From: Discostella pseudostelligera
Taxonomy: Eukaryota > Bacillariophyta > Thalassiosirophyceae > Thalassiosirales > Thalassiosiraceae
DNA: 44,151 bases
Reading direction: 5' to 3'
Assembly (NCBI GenBank): GCA_036940085.1
Contig: JALLBK010000335.1
Location: forward strand, 1 to 44,151
A model generated the notes under the pieces. That model saw only the letters and a list, made by a program, of their open reading frames with translations, was not told where the DNA came from and did no database searches. A program made the translations under genes and the position numbers. Below are positions 19,498 through 30,668 of this stretch, in pieces (the stretch's first letter is position 1; every line of letters starts with the position of its first letter).

Positions 19498-22214
19498 ATG
19501 ATCAACCTTCTCGTAGCCCCAGTTCTAATAGTATTGATGCTGGTATCGCCATGCACCTCGCATGTTGATACCATTCCACTCCGTGGATATACTTGCAAGA
19601 ACAATGCTCAAAGGCCATGCAGGTACGGCGCAATTGAATGGTTGAGAAATAATGATGCGTTTATCGAAGAGATATTTTATAACGTTATTTCACTTTCTAC
19701 ACTATCGTAGCTTATGTCCAGACGGCCACTTTTGCATCGACAAGAATTCAATGCAGCAGTGTGGTGCAGTGAACTTCTACTGTCCATTAGGAAGCGTCGC
19801 GGTAAGCTTGTAATTTTCCACTCTATCAATCTTTACTTACGCATTGGCATTAGCCGAAACATAACCCCTCCCAGCCAATACCTGTGACAGATGGATACTA
19901 CACAGAAGGTCCCGGCGAAGCCCTAAGACACTCAGAGCAGCGGTGTGAGGCGGGATTCTATTGCGCAGGAGGCATAAAAATTAAATGCCCACGTGGATTT
20001 CAATGCCCCGCACCTGGGCTAAGCTCTCCTGCTTCCTGCGGACGATCTAACGTCTTTTGCGAGGAGGGATCAATACAGCCGACGCAAGTTCGAGAAGGAT
20101 ATTATTCTGTTGGAGGTACGAACAGAACCAGGCATGGTCAGCAAATTTCGCCCAAGGGATATTATGCAGTTGATGGCATGCTCCTACCATGTAAAACAGG
20201 ACATTTCGGATCTACCGAAGGACTGAGTAACGATAGATGCTCTGGCGAATGCGATTCTGGATGGTATTGTCCGGAATCGTCCATATCTTCTCGACAAATC
20301 GCATGCGGCGGCGAGGATCGATTCTGTCCTTCGGGATCTGCCTCGCCAACAAAGGTGTCGTTAGGATTCTACACGAGTACAGACGATGAGCCTTGTCGCC
20401 CTGGAATGTATAGAGAACCAACTCCTGATGACGACGTTCGGGTGTCACCGATAGCCACATCCCGCGTAGGAAATTGTGTGTTCTGTCAAGATGGATACAA
20501 ACATCTCTCTGGAGACGATCCTGCCTTATGCCTTGACTGTGGTACCAAAGCAGAAAGCACGTCGGATAAAACCACATGCGAATGCTATCAATCGTCGACG
20601 GAAAAGTCTCTCTTTACACTGAAGTTCGACCCTGTCGAAGCAACGTGCTACAAACCTACTGAACTTCAGCGTCCCGACGATTTCTACATGCCTGACACCC
20701 AAATCACTAAATCCAAAGTGTTACCTTGCGAAAAGGGGTATTACTGCGATGAAGGTGAGCATGCATGTCCATATTGGCAATGCGAACAATAAAGAGAAGT
20801 GTTTGATACTTACATGTACCAAATACAGGAATTAGATTTCCATGTCCAGGCGGAAGATATGGAAACAAAGATCTTGAGGTAAGGAATACTTGCGCTGGTG
20901 CTTGCGAAGAAGGACATTGGTGTGGCGAAGCCAGCACAAGTCCAGCCGAAAACAAATGCGGAGCAGTGAATTTGTTTTGTCCTTATGAAAGCGCCGCACC
21001 ACAATATGTCAGGTGAGCAAGTTTACTTTTATCGATTTCGGATCTTTCGTCGTGAGCATGCCGCAATGTCCTCACAAAATCAAACATTGCTAGTGAGGGA
21101 TACTATACCAATGAGGATTCGCCCGATGATTCAAAAGTTACTCAGCACATTTGCCCGAAAGGCTATTGGTGCGAAGGTGGCGCTCGCTATCCCTGCGAAG
21201 CTGGGTCTTTTGGAGACTCGTTAGGGTTGACGAACAGCCAATGCAGTGGCAGTTGTTTTGCAGGATATTACTGTCTACCAGGCAGCTCCTCTCCTCATCA
21301 ATACCCGTGCGGAAATTCAACAGTCTTTTGTCCTATTGGATCAAAATTGCCAAAGCTGGTAGACAGAGGGTACTATTCTGCTTCAGAAACTGATACAATC
21401 GTTGTTGAATTGTACGACGAACCAGTCCTAAACGCAACTCGTCAAATGCAAGGTAGGACGCTCAATCATTCCATACATAACGCCGAAGAGTATTGTGCAC
21501 TTTACTCATCAGACACTTCTCTCTGTAGTGCTCTGTGAAATAGGATATTATTGCAAGTATGGAGTCAAGGTAAGCTTCCAAATTGACGAGAGTGACATTG
21601 CGCACACTATGCAGCCCACAACGAGTAACATTACCTGATTTTATCTGCTCAAGTACTCTTGCCCTGCAGGAACATATGGGGTGAAGACGGGAGCAACTGA
21701 TGTAAAAGATTGTAAGCCTTGTTCACCAGGAAAGTATTGCCCATCATACCCCGGACCACCGACGACAGAAGACACCCAACTCAACTGTGGCGACCCAAAC
21801 GTATACTGCCCAAAAGGTTCTCCACAGCCTGTCAATATTGACTTGGGTTATTACAGCATTAACGAATCATCTGTGACGGATCAAGACGACGAAGTGGAGA
21901 CAAGTCAAATGACTAGTCAGGTACAGTGTGAGCCAGGTTATTACTGCCAAAACGGGGTGCGACATCCATGCCGAGGTGGGACATTTGGTTCAAAACCGGG
22001 TCTAATGGATGATAATTGCAGTGGACTTTGCCCTCGTGCATACTTTTGCCCCGAAAATTCAGTGAATCCTTTGCCGTGCAGTCCTGGATCGTACTCTACC
22101 GGGGGTGCAAAAGAATGCACATCTTGTGAAGTTCCGTCAGATGTACCCACCGAAGTTATTTTGAACTCCATGTGTAGGCATGATAGATCGTGTTGCTTGA
22201 TTTTTTCTGCGTAG
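19498..22214 (+). CDS. Secreted cysteine-rich GCC2/GCC3 (ephrin-receptor-like) repeat protein
   Basis: Seven exons fit with phase-consistent GT-AG introns of 73-88 nt: 19498-19622, 19711-19801, 19875-20754, 20829-21012, 21094-21452, 21529-21569 and 21654-22214. They give about 746 residues. The start is a signal peptide (LLVAPVLIVLMLVSPCTS). The body is a chain of cysteine modules such as GFYCAGG, CPRGFQCPAPGLSSPASC, GYYCxxG, GTFGxxxGLxxxxCSGxC and CSPGSYSTGGAKECTSC, the pattern of GCC2_GCC3 / ephrin-receptor-like domains. A recurrent unit reads xCxxGYYCxxG...PCxxGTFG...CSGxCxxGYYCPxxS. No membrane anchor is seen, so the model is secreted; a short 41-nt intron after NSM is an alternative ending. 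Family proteins are usually longer with membrane segments, so the end may be incomplete. The role is unknown. Confidence 0.78.
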
Positions 22215-22327
22215 ATCAGGATAGTTGCATCTAGTTCAAGACTCTGCGATGGATCACTCCCCCACCTCTCTAATTGAAATTGAAGTTCACTGACAAATTT
22301 AGCCTGCCCCTCCCCCCCTGACCCCTT

Positions 22328-23053
22328 TCACCGCTCACTCATATCACTAACATGTGCCACATTTTCCGCTTTCACAATCATCGACTTTCTGACCTTCCTC
22401 AACGAATCCGAACCGTGCGTCTCGACACAATCTAATTTGCAACAAACCTGTATAATCAGTTCCTGAACCGTCTTGTTGTCAATAACGTGATTTTGTCGAT
22501 CGGTATCAATTCTATCAATCTCCTTCGACAGAAGAATCAGTTTATCTATACCCTCTCTATCTTGCTCGTACAATGGAGAGTGAAACAATAGTATCTTTGT
22601 TCTATTTTCCAAACCAATCCCTGTGGTAGTAGCCGTCGTGGTGCTTGCGTTGCCATGGCTGCTCACGGCAATTGACGTCGTCGACCCAAGCACCATAGCA
22701 TCATCTTCCATTATTTTCTTCTTTGCCACAAGCCGTTGGTAGGGTGCAGGGATGGAGGTCCTAACTTCAATTTCCCGTTTCAGATCCCCAAGAGTGGTAG
22801 TAGTGGGAGACACATCAAAGTCAAATTGTTGACCAAGACCGGCTACCCGAAGGAGGAGGCCGCCGCCGTTGAGAATTATTGGCGCACCAGTTGAAGTTGT
22901 TGCAGACATTTTTCGGAGGATGGATGACGATGTTGTTGAGGCGGACGGTGCTGCTGTTTGTCGGAGTGGTGATGATGGTGACGACGATGATGATTGCGAT
23001 GGTGCCGACCCATTCGTTGAGGATTTCCTCACGTATTGCCAGAATTGGTCCAT
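22328..23053 (-). CDS. UBL-BAG domain co-chaperone
   Basis: BAG proteins bind the Hsp70 ATPase domain and promote nucleotide exchange; a UBL domain can link to the proteasome. From the ATG at 23053 the protein is 241 residues. After a Ser-rich start (MDQFWQYVRKSS), a ubiquitin-like domain runs from about LLLRVAGLGQQFDFDV through TTTLGDLKREIEVRTSIP and PYQRLVAKKKIM to RTKILLFHS. The BAG helices follow (DREGIDKLILLSKEIDRIDT, then TVQELIIQVCCKLDCVE, and KVRKSMIVKAENV). The frame stays open to an ATG at 23230, but those 59 extra residues are translated from the repeat-rich promoter (SQSQSQSQKK), so the inner start is preferred. The gene order and domain pairing resemble BAG1. Confidence 0.85.
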   Translation of the reverse strand: MDQFWQYVRKSSTNGSAPSQSSSSSPSSPLRQTAAPSASTTSSSILRKMSATTSTGAPIILNGGGLLLRVAGLGQQFDFDVSPTTTTLGDLKREIEVRTSIPAPYQRLVAKKKIMEDDAMVLGSTTSIAVSSHGNASTTTATTTGIGLENRTKILLFHSPLYEQDREGIDKLILLSKEIDRIDTDRQNHVIDNKTVQELIIQVCCKLDCVETHGSDSLRKVRKSMIVKAENVAHVSDMSER

Positions 23054-23479
23054 CGTTGGCGGCTTTTTTTGGCTTTGGCTTTGGCTTTGGCTTCGGCTGT
23101 TTGTGTTGGGGTTCTTTTTTCCACTGCTGCTTCCTGCTTGCTTGCCTATGTCGGCGACACATCGGAGCCATGTCGGCCCGACACGATAGATACTGTCGCC
23201 ACCTTTTGCCGACACGGGATTGTCGCCCATGCTGAAACACTAGCTTTTGTCTCCCGCCATAAAGCCGACGTGTTGCCGACATTATGTCGTGTCGCCGACA
23301 TTATGTCGGGTCGCCGACATGTTTTGACATGTCGCCGTCGTTTCGGGGAAATGGCGGGAAGCGGGTGGCAACTCCTTCTAGATTTTTCACCATGACCATG
23401 GCCGCCGCCGTCGTCCTCCGCCGTCCAACGCGATGGGCCTCCATGCTTCCAATAATCAATACCACAAACCAACCCATCC
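23054..23479. promoter_or_regulatory. Divergent BAG / ERCC6L2 promoter with TGTCGGC repeats and two GGCGGGA sites
   Basis: Contains TTGGCT hexamer repeats (about 23060-23096), a cluster of GCCGACA/TGTCGGC words (23149-23340) and two E2F-like sites: TCTCCCGCCATAAA (23250) and AAATGGCGGGAA (23349-23360). The latter is 120 bp before the ERCC6L2-like start. The first is 197 bp from the BAG start. Confidence 0.55.
23270..23340. repeat. Tandem palindromic repeat, unit about 19 nt (CGACATTATGTCG)
   Basis: Three near-copies in tandem: GCCGACATTATGTCGTG, TCGCCGACATTATGTCGGG and TCGCCGACATGTTTTGACATG, then TCGCCGTCG. The core CGACATTATGTCG is a palindrome with 6-bp arms around one base. Scattered single words (TGTCGGCGACAC at about 23150, TGTCGGCCCGACACG at about 23171, GCCGACAC at about 23208) extend the cluster upstream. 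Confidence 0.75.
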
Positions 23480-26400
23480 ATGTCTTCCAGTGACGAAAAC
23501 TCCGATGCCTCCCCTCAGATCTCGTCCCAATACGTCGATGGACTTGATTTAGACACCAAGTTGCGCCAACGACGCGAGGAGACGCGTCGACAGCGCTTGC
23601 AAGAAATTCAACAGCGACGTCAAGAGGAGCGGCAACGTCAGGCCGAGGAGAGGAAACGACGAAAGCTTCAAAATGATATCTATCAGAATGGTAATGGCGA
23701 CGATGATGACAATATTGCCTCAGGTTTTGAGTTCAATTACAAGTCATCATCGGCGACAATCCGCATGTCAACCAACAGTAGCATTGACGCGCGGAGTACT
23801 AGCAACAATAGTCATGATCTATTACTTTCATCGCCATCTCCCAGGGTCAAATTCAAATCAAGACCGACGAAATTTGATCCCTCGCCATCTCATAGTCGCT
23901 CATCTGTATCCTCTTGCCTCCGCTCATCTTCTTCTTTGCAGAGGTACAACAATGACGCCAAAATCAAAGCAAATAATTATTCTACTACTCAAAATAAAAA
24001 GAGGATGCAAAAGTCAACATATGCCAGTAGTAGCGATTCCTCCGATAATGATGGCAAGATAAACAGATTTCCAAAGGGGGGTTGGTCGAATGCCGAGCGT
24101 GTCGGGACGTTCTATGCAGCCCACAACAACAACAACAATCATGGAGCTGAACCGCAACGCATAACAATATCTGCAAAAGCTACAACCAAACGCCGATCCG
24201 ATTCCGACGACAGTGAAAGTAGCGAGGATCCAGTCGAGGCAATGATGAGAGTAATGCGCGCAAAGAAGGAAAAAGAAGCTGCTGCTGCTGCGGTGGCAGA
24301 AGTTGCATCGGCAACAACAAGTAGTGGCAATTCCAGAGCTCGTTCCTCCCTATCACATTCGTCGGAGAAGAATCGTGGCTCTGCGATAACTTCGAAGCGT
24401 TCCCCACGGACCCATTATTCAAATGATTCGGAGGATGATGATGATACCGATGAAGATATGGCGTCAGCTGCCCAACAACTGCGTCGGGAGAGTGATGCCA
24501 AGAGGTATAAACACAATCCAATCGCAATGGAACGACGTGAGCGGGAGGAGAGGGAATTTCAACGCAGGAAAAACATCTCTGCCAATATCAAAACTTCTAC
24601 CCCTAATAAGGGTAAATTAGAGGGTATGGAAGTTATGGTTGGAGATGAGGGAGAAGTGAAGAGCGTTTCGGATATGGCGGATGATGCCCGCGATACGAGA
24701 TTCGGTCGAGCTGGGAGGGGAGGTGGCGTAGGAGGTGGTGATGCTAGAGGCAAGATGTCATGGCAGAAGCCATCTCATGAAACAAATAAGCAACGAGGGA
24801 GGTATGACGATGAAGATGATTCTCCCGATAAGCGGCATTGCAACATTAATCAAGCAGCGAAAATGCGAGACAACTCCGATGATGATGGGTTATGGGACAG
24901 TTCGGACTCGGATGATGGGAAGAAGATGACAACAAAGCAGAAGCCAAGAGCGAGGGTTACTAAAAAAGATACAAACAATTACAATGGTGGAAAGAAAAGA
25001 GAGCAGATAATGCAGAGGGGCAAAGTGTGTTCACCTCAAATAGCGAATCGAGGCAAGTCTCCTGCGGCATCAAACGAGGCTAGTAGCTCCGATGATTCAT
25101 ATGTTCGGCGGAGAAAGAATCATGACATTGAAAAACGCCGACGTCGTCACTCTTCCACAAGTGACTCCGATGACAATAATACCATGCAAAAGATGCCGTC
25201 GTCAAAATTCGGCCTCGATGATGCCAACCAGTCAGATGACGCGTCCGATGGTGAAGTGGAACGTCGTAAAAATCAACTAAAGCCCGACTTTGCCGATCCA
25301 AAGTTGGGAACTCCTGGTCCTTTGGTGCCATTTGTGCTCTCTAAGACGTGGAAAGTGGGCGATTCCTTGGTTGGTTGTGATGACGTGGACGATATGGATG
25401 GATACGATGACAACCAAAATAGACCGGCACTTCCCACAACCGTTGGAGACATCGATCAAGTGCCTGCGTCAATCAATCGATATTTAAAGGGATACCAACG
25501 TGTGGGTATTCAGTTCATGTACTCGTCCGTCGTTCATGGCAAGGGATGTGTCCTTGGAGACGATATGGGGTTGGGTAAGACGGTGCAATGTATCTCGCTG
25601 ATTGCCGCGTTGCTTAAGAAGTCTGGGACGGGATGTGATTCGTTCGAACTCAAGGAACACTACAACAAAGTGAAAAAATTGCTTCAAGAGCAGGAGGAAA
25701 GTCGGCAAAAGGCCTTGTTAACAGGTTTTGGTCTCAAGCATGAGTCCTCACTCGAATCTACGGTGTTTCCAAGATTTGCTCCTATACTCATTGTTGTCCC
25801 CTCAAGCGTTGTGGAGAACTGGCAGGTGAGTCAACGTTTGTTTGCATCGAACTTGAGGTCGCAGACAGATCGACGTCTCATACATTGTGCTTCCGTCAAA
25901 CCACTCTCTTCCAGAATGAATTCAATACTTGGGGCCATTTCAACGTCGCTATCTATTCGGGCCCAGCCCGCGAGAAAGCATTGCTCAGAATCAAGGATGG
26001 TCTTGATTTTATTTTGATTGCAGGGAAGTCTTTGTTCGTAAGAGCTGGCGATTTTGAGCAGCTTGCTACCGTCGAATGGAAGCTTGTGATAGTGGATGAG
26101 TTTCATGAGTTTAAGAATTGCAAGTCACAAGGACACATGCGACTTGTGTCAATCCGCGATACTTCGGGTTGTCCTGTAGTTGGAATGACGTGAGTATTGC
26201 TTTCTGTTTGCGCAGATCGTTCCATCTAGTTGTCTCCCGCTAATCTTGTCCATTAATTGTGAATTGTAAATCTTCGACAGAGGAACATTAATGCAAAATC
26301 GACATGACGAGCTCTTCTATCTGATGGACCTTGTTCGTCCAAACTTGCTTGGAACTTGGGAAACGTTTAGAGATGAGATATCCATTCCGATCACTTACGC

Positions 26401-29052
26401 GCGTGCGAAGGACGCGAAGGAGGAAGTCCTTCGTCTAGCAGAGCAGAGAGAACTCGTTCTGAGAAATGCCATCAAACCAGCTTATCTCGAGCGTAAAAAA
26501 GAAGACGTCTTGAAAGATTCGCTTATGGAAAAGAGGGAAAAAGTTGTATTTTGTGAGCTGACAGAGATCCAAAAGAAGATTTATCGTCATATCATATCAC
26601 TTCCAGATTACATGCAGCTGCGTTTCGCTAATGCTCCCTGTGATTGCGGTGTCAACCAAGCGTATTTCAGGGGCTACAAGAAGATGCGAACACATCGGGA
26701 GCAACTGAATTACCAGCGACGTCATAAAAATGAACTCGAACCCAAGAAACGTTGTTGTTTTAGATGTCCCTGGAATCCAAGACGTGGAGAGCCCGGGGAG
26801 CCCCAAATTGACCCAGAAGCCGTCTTATGGATTCAATCACACGAAAAAATAATTAGAGACGGAACAGAAGGAGAGGTTCTTGATGGCAAATACATTCCCT
26901 GCCTGGTGAGGATGTTTTCTGCAGTTCTTGTCATCCATAATTTCATTTTGCACTCACCGTGTCCTCGGATACAGAACTGTCCTACGTGTACTACATTAGC
27001 CGCAATGCATAAATTGTACAAAATTTCTTCTCACCCAAGCTTGCTGCAAGTGGATCAGTTTGACACGGGACCCGATGTCGAGAAGAAGCTTAAGTTCGCC
27101 AAAGTAGCATTCACACCAGATATCTTACGTGAATTGCCTGGAGGAACTTACTGGAAAAGTGATGGCATAATGGACGATCACATGAAACTGTCCGGCAAAA
27201 TGAAAACTCTTGATTACTTACTTCGACGATACCTGAGAAAGCGGAATCGAGTACTTGTATTTTCATACTCGACTGCATCGTTGGATCTTATTCAGAATCA
27301 TATCAAGGTTTGTGACGAACACAAAGCGCTCCACGAAATTTGATCGCCACTCTTTTACTCATTTCATTGCGATTGCTTTCGTGCAGTGCCAAGGGTGGAC
27401 TCATCTTCGCCTGGATGGACAGGTAACGAATTGGAAAAATTTGTTCAGTGTATCACCGCCGCTGCATCTAACAAAAATTCGACCATCTTTTAGACCCCAA
27501 CATCGCATAGGTAAGTGGGTTCAAAATTGACACTCTCGGAAACACTAACAAGGCTAGATCTGAAGATATCTGCTCAGCGATCAAGTTTCCGTCCGACTAT
27601 CCAGCTCACGATGCGACTCTTTAACTTTGAATGCGTATCCTCTAGGCAAACACTAGTAGATTCCTTCCAAAATGGAGATACTGAAGTATTTTTGATCAGC
27701 ACAAAGGCCGGTGGACTTGGTCTGAATCTAACAGCAGCGAATAAGGTCATTATTTTTGATGGTAAGATACGTATGTATCTACACAATGAGAGATGACTTT
27801 GATTATACTAACTCATTATGCAAACACTCGACTTCCTCCTCTTGCAGTGAGCTGGAATCCGAGCTGTGACGAGCAGGCTCAAGATCGAGCGTATAGAATT
27901 GGACAAAAGCGCAATGTTGACACTGTGCGTTTAGTTGCACGCGGTACTATCGAAGAGCTTATGTATGCGAGACAAGTGTACAAGGTCCAACTAAAAAAGC
28001 AAACCCTTGGGCATAACTCGGATGGGAATAATCAGCCACAAATCTTCCGAGGTGTTGCGAATGATCCGAACAGGAAGGGAGAGTTGTTTGGGCTTGAAAA
28101 TCTCTTAAAATTCAAGGATGGTAGTTTCATGTCGTCTCTGGTAAGTTCTCCGAATCCGCCCTTGTTGCAATACTAGTGAATGAGATTGGCTTACTGATGT
28201 ACCTTCCATTTCGTTCTGATACAGTGGAAGGCGGCGGACAATCCAACTCAAGAACATGACATCGCTGATTTAGCAAAGGAATTAGACAACATAAATGAAG
28301 ACCAATTGGATGATCTAGCCGAGGAAGGAGATGAAGGTCCCACCGACACACGATGTTCAGCGAAGAAAAATATAAGCGGCAGTGAAGTCGATGCCAGCGA
28401 CGTTGAGAGTGACATTGAATTTATTGCTAGTGGTATCAATCATGGTGATTTGTTTAGCAAAAACAAGGGAGGAGCTCAGATTGCCCAAGGCGATGACGAT
28501 TTTGACGAAGAAATGGGTGGAGAGAGTCAAGTGCTTGAAGTGGCGACTAAGATAGCTTGTGAAGGTATCAGGAATGACATCGAGGATGATAGTGACGAAG
28601 GAAAAGATGAGAATGAGGATGAGGGTGGTGGTGACAACGATGACGATGTTACGGAAAAGAATGAGTCTCCACCTCGATCCAAAGCCGCTGACGAAGCTGA
28701 AGCAGTCGGTACAAATGTAGCACCTCTAGATACTCATGTGGAAGGATTCTCGAATTGTCCAGTGCGGGAGAGCACATCGCATGTCGACAGCCTGGAGAGC
28801 TCACCGGAGCCGTCGAAACTCGAGTCTTCAGAGAATAGATCCCATGATTGTTCATCACTCGATGGCCTCCGTACGCAGCCGACTCAGACCCCCACTTCCA
28901 CTCAAAAAGAACCAAGCACAAAGAGAGTCACAATGCCTAAGGTTACTCTCATGGGTACCGTCTTCGAAACGTCAAATATCAGAGAGCCCCAACCTGCTGC
29001 AAAAAAGGCAACTGATCTTTACATTCCTTCATATTCGAGAAGGAAAAACTGA
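23480..29052 (+). CDS. SNF2-family ATPase, ERCC6L2-type
   Basis: A DNA-dependent translocase of the Snf2/Rad26-like group; ERCC6L2 in animals acts in genome maintenance. Nine exons fit with phase-consistent GT-AG introns: 23480-25825, 25915-26189, 26281-26905, 26975-27307, 27387-27422, 27494-27510, 27646-27761, 27848-28140 and 28225-29052. The product is about 1622 residues (human ERCC6L2 is near 1560). The N-terminal 650 residues are disordered, with an Arg/Glu/Gln coiled coil at 25-65 and Ser/Asp patches. The helicase core reads [23 protein letters not shown] (motif I), [19 protein letters not shown] (motif II, DEFH not DEAH), MTGTLMQN (III), [15 protein letters not shown] (V) and [11 protein letters not shown] (VI). 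A Cys-rich insert between lobes (PCDCG, RCCFRC, CLNCPTC) is longer than I know from ERCC6L2. The C-terminal 280 residues are acidic and disordered. Exon 6 is only 17 nt. Confidence 0.87.
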
Positions 29053-29554
29053 AAGTCACAACTCCTACAACTCCTTACCAATAGCAAACTAATTAATACT
29101 ACAATAATAGAAACGCATGAAGAAGCAAGGAAGTGATGACTCCTGATGTTGATCGTTGCTCGACTTCATCCGCGGCACTCGTACTAGTTATTTTCGGCGG
29201 GAGACTTCGAAAATGGCGGGTGTGTTGCAATTGACTCGACTGAGGTTGATTTGGCGGGAGACGTCGAATAATGGCGGGAAACAAGAAACAGGGGCCGTCT
29301 TTATGGCACAGATTTGGCGGGAGAGATAGGAGTAACAACAACAANCAGGGGCCGTCTTTATGGCACAGATTTGGCGGGAGAGATAGGAGTAACAACAACA
29401 ACAACAACAAACAACACCAACTTCCAACCTCTTCCACTTCCAACATCCAACCTCATACTCATACATCCAACACCAAACACCAATACCAACGCATCAATTC
29501 GATCATTCCAGCCATCAGGCAGGGTCCCCCCCTCCCAAATCCTCCTGCCCCATC
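29053..29554 (+). promoter_or_regulatory. Promoter of zinc-finger gene: GGCGGGA cluster
   Basis: Sites on the plus strand: TTTTCGGCGGGAGA (29191), AAAATGGCGGG (29210), GATTTGGCGGGAGA (29248), AATGGCGGGAAA (29270) and GGCACAGATTTGGCGGGAGA (29305-29324). The last is repeated at 29362-29381 only because of the assembly join. An ACA triplet run and CCAACAC-type simple sequence follow. The true number of sites is five. Confidence 0.6.
29289..29401. other. Assembly join: 56-base exact duplicate around a single N
   Basis: Bases 29289-29344 and 29346-29401 are identical around the N at 29345, ending in an ACA microsatellite. This is the same artefact type as at 9310. The repeat probably blocked merging of the contigs. 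The number of ACA triplets here is unreliable. Confidence 0.9.
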
Positions 29555-30622
29555 ATGTCAACACGCATTGCCGCACTTGAGAAATTCATTAATTGCTCCA
29601 CAGAAGTGGGCATCGGTGCCAGCTCGCTCGGCGGTGACCTTGCGACCGCGGGCGTAGCAGTTGACAATAATTTTGCCGCCTCCTTAGAAGATTTGGCATC
29701 TGCTCCCACTCACGGCGACCTCACCTCTGACAAGGCGTCATCCACTCCTCCCCGAAAGAAGCAGCGTATTTGTGTCTTCCCGGGCTGCACAAAATCAGTT
29801 AAAGCTCAAGGCCATTGCCAAGCGCACGGCGCAATAATTAAACGATGCAAGGCGCCTGGTTGTGACAGCCAAGCGCAAGGATCTCACAAAGGATACTGCA
29901 AACGACACTGGCGCGAAGTTTTTGCTCCGGAAAAGAAGCGTAAGAATGATTCGACGAAGAAGAAGACGAAGAAGGAAGAGGCGAAGACGACTTGTGAGCC
30001 CATTGGTTCATGTGTATTTGATCACATCATACCGGCATCATTTGCATGGAAGGCGGATGGGAGTAGTGGAAGGAAGTCCTTAAATAAGGAGTCATTAGAT
30101 GGAGGCGTTGGTGATGGGAAAAGAGGAATGCCGAAAAGAAGGGGGGCGGAAAATCAGACGGAACTCATTCCAATTCTACAACATTTTGTCGAAAACGAAT
30201 ATCAGGAAGCGGGGTGGCATCGATTGGACGAGCATCTTGCTCGAGGAATTTCTCCTCCCAAATCCTTGTCAGTTCAGTTCGAGCCCTGGGAGAACCAACT
30301 TGCATTGATGGAAATGGCTCTTATTGCAGGTACGGATACAAAACACTTGACTCACCAGCAGGTGACCAAAATCATCTCCCACGCGTGGGGACGCGAGAAG
30401 GGAAATCTGAAACTCATGATTAGCAAGCATTGTTCACGTAGGGGAGACGTTAACCGCAAGAAGCGATTCGACGCCGGTACGGGGAAATCTGCTAAGAAAC
30501 GAACGCTGGATTCAACGTTGCAGGAAGCCCCTGTGCATCAGCTTCTAGGTGATTCAAGTGGTGCATTGAACATGTCGGCAGCTACGAGCGCTGACAAGTC
30601 CGCGAAGGAAGCTGAAGTGTAA
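29555..30622 (+). CDS. Zinc-finger protein with stramenopile WRKY19-like CxPGC/CxxH repeats
   Basis: Single exon, 355 residues. Two tandem zinc-binding units are visible at residues 73-91 (Cys73, Cys78, Cys88, His91; ICVFPGC...GHCQAH) and 98-118 (Cys98, Cys103, Cys115, His118; RCKAPGC...GYCKRH). This C-x4-C-x(9-11)-C-x2-H pattern is often labelled WRKY transcription factor 19-like in stramenopile and oomycete genomes, although there is no WRKY domain. A basic stretch follows (KKRKNDSTKKKTKKEEAK), likely a nuclear localisation signal. Then comes a folded-looking region (ELIPILQHFVENEYQEAGWH, GREKGNLKLMISKHC) and a basic tail. A nuclear DNA- or RNA-binding role is inferred. The ATG at 29555 is the first in frame after the promoter cluster. 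Confidence 0.75.
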   Translation: MSTRIAALEKFINCSTEVGIGASSLGGDLATAGVAVDNNFAASLEDLASAPTHGDLTSDKASSTPPRKKQRICVFPGCTKSVKAQGHCQAHGAIIKRCKAPGCDSQAQGSHKGYCKRHWREVFAPEKKRKNDSTKKKTKKEEAKTTCEPIGSCVFDHIIPASFAWKADGSSGRKSLNKESLDGGVGDGKRGMPKRRGAENQTELIPILQHFVENEYQEAGWHRLDEHLARGISPPKSLSVQFEPWENQLALMEMALIAGTDTKHLTHQQVTKIISHAWGREKGNLKLMISKHCSRRGDVNRKKRFDAGTGKSAKKRTLDSTLQEAPVHQLLGDSSGALNMSAATSADKSAKEAEV

Positions 30623-30668
30623 AAGATAAATTTGATCTTTTCCGCTAGCAAATTGTAGTTTTACTTCA

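Noticed and set aside
23054..23230. Longer BAG protein starting at 23230
   Set aside because: The added 59 residues come from simple repeats and TGTCGGC words and do not resemble a domain.
26906..26974. In-frame 23-codon segment in the ERCC6L2-like gene
   Set aside because: It is flanked by GTGAGG and ATACAG, is typical intron length, and its removal joins two Cys-rich blocks; treated as an intron.
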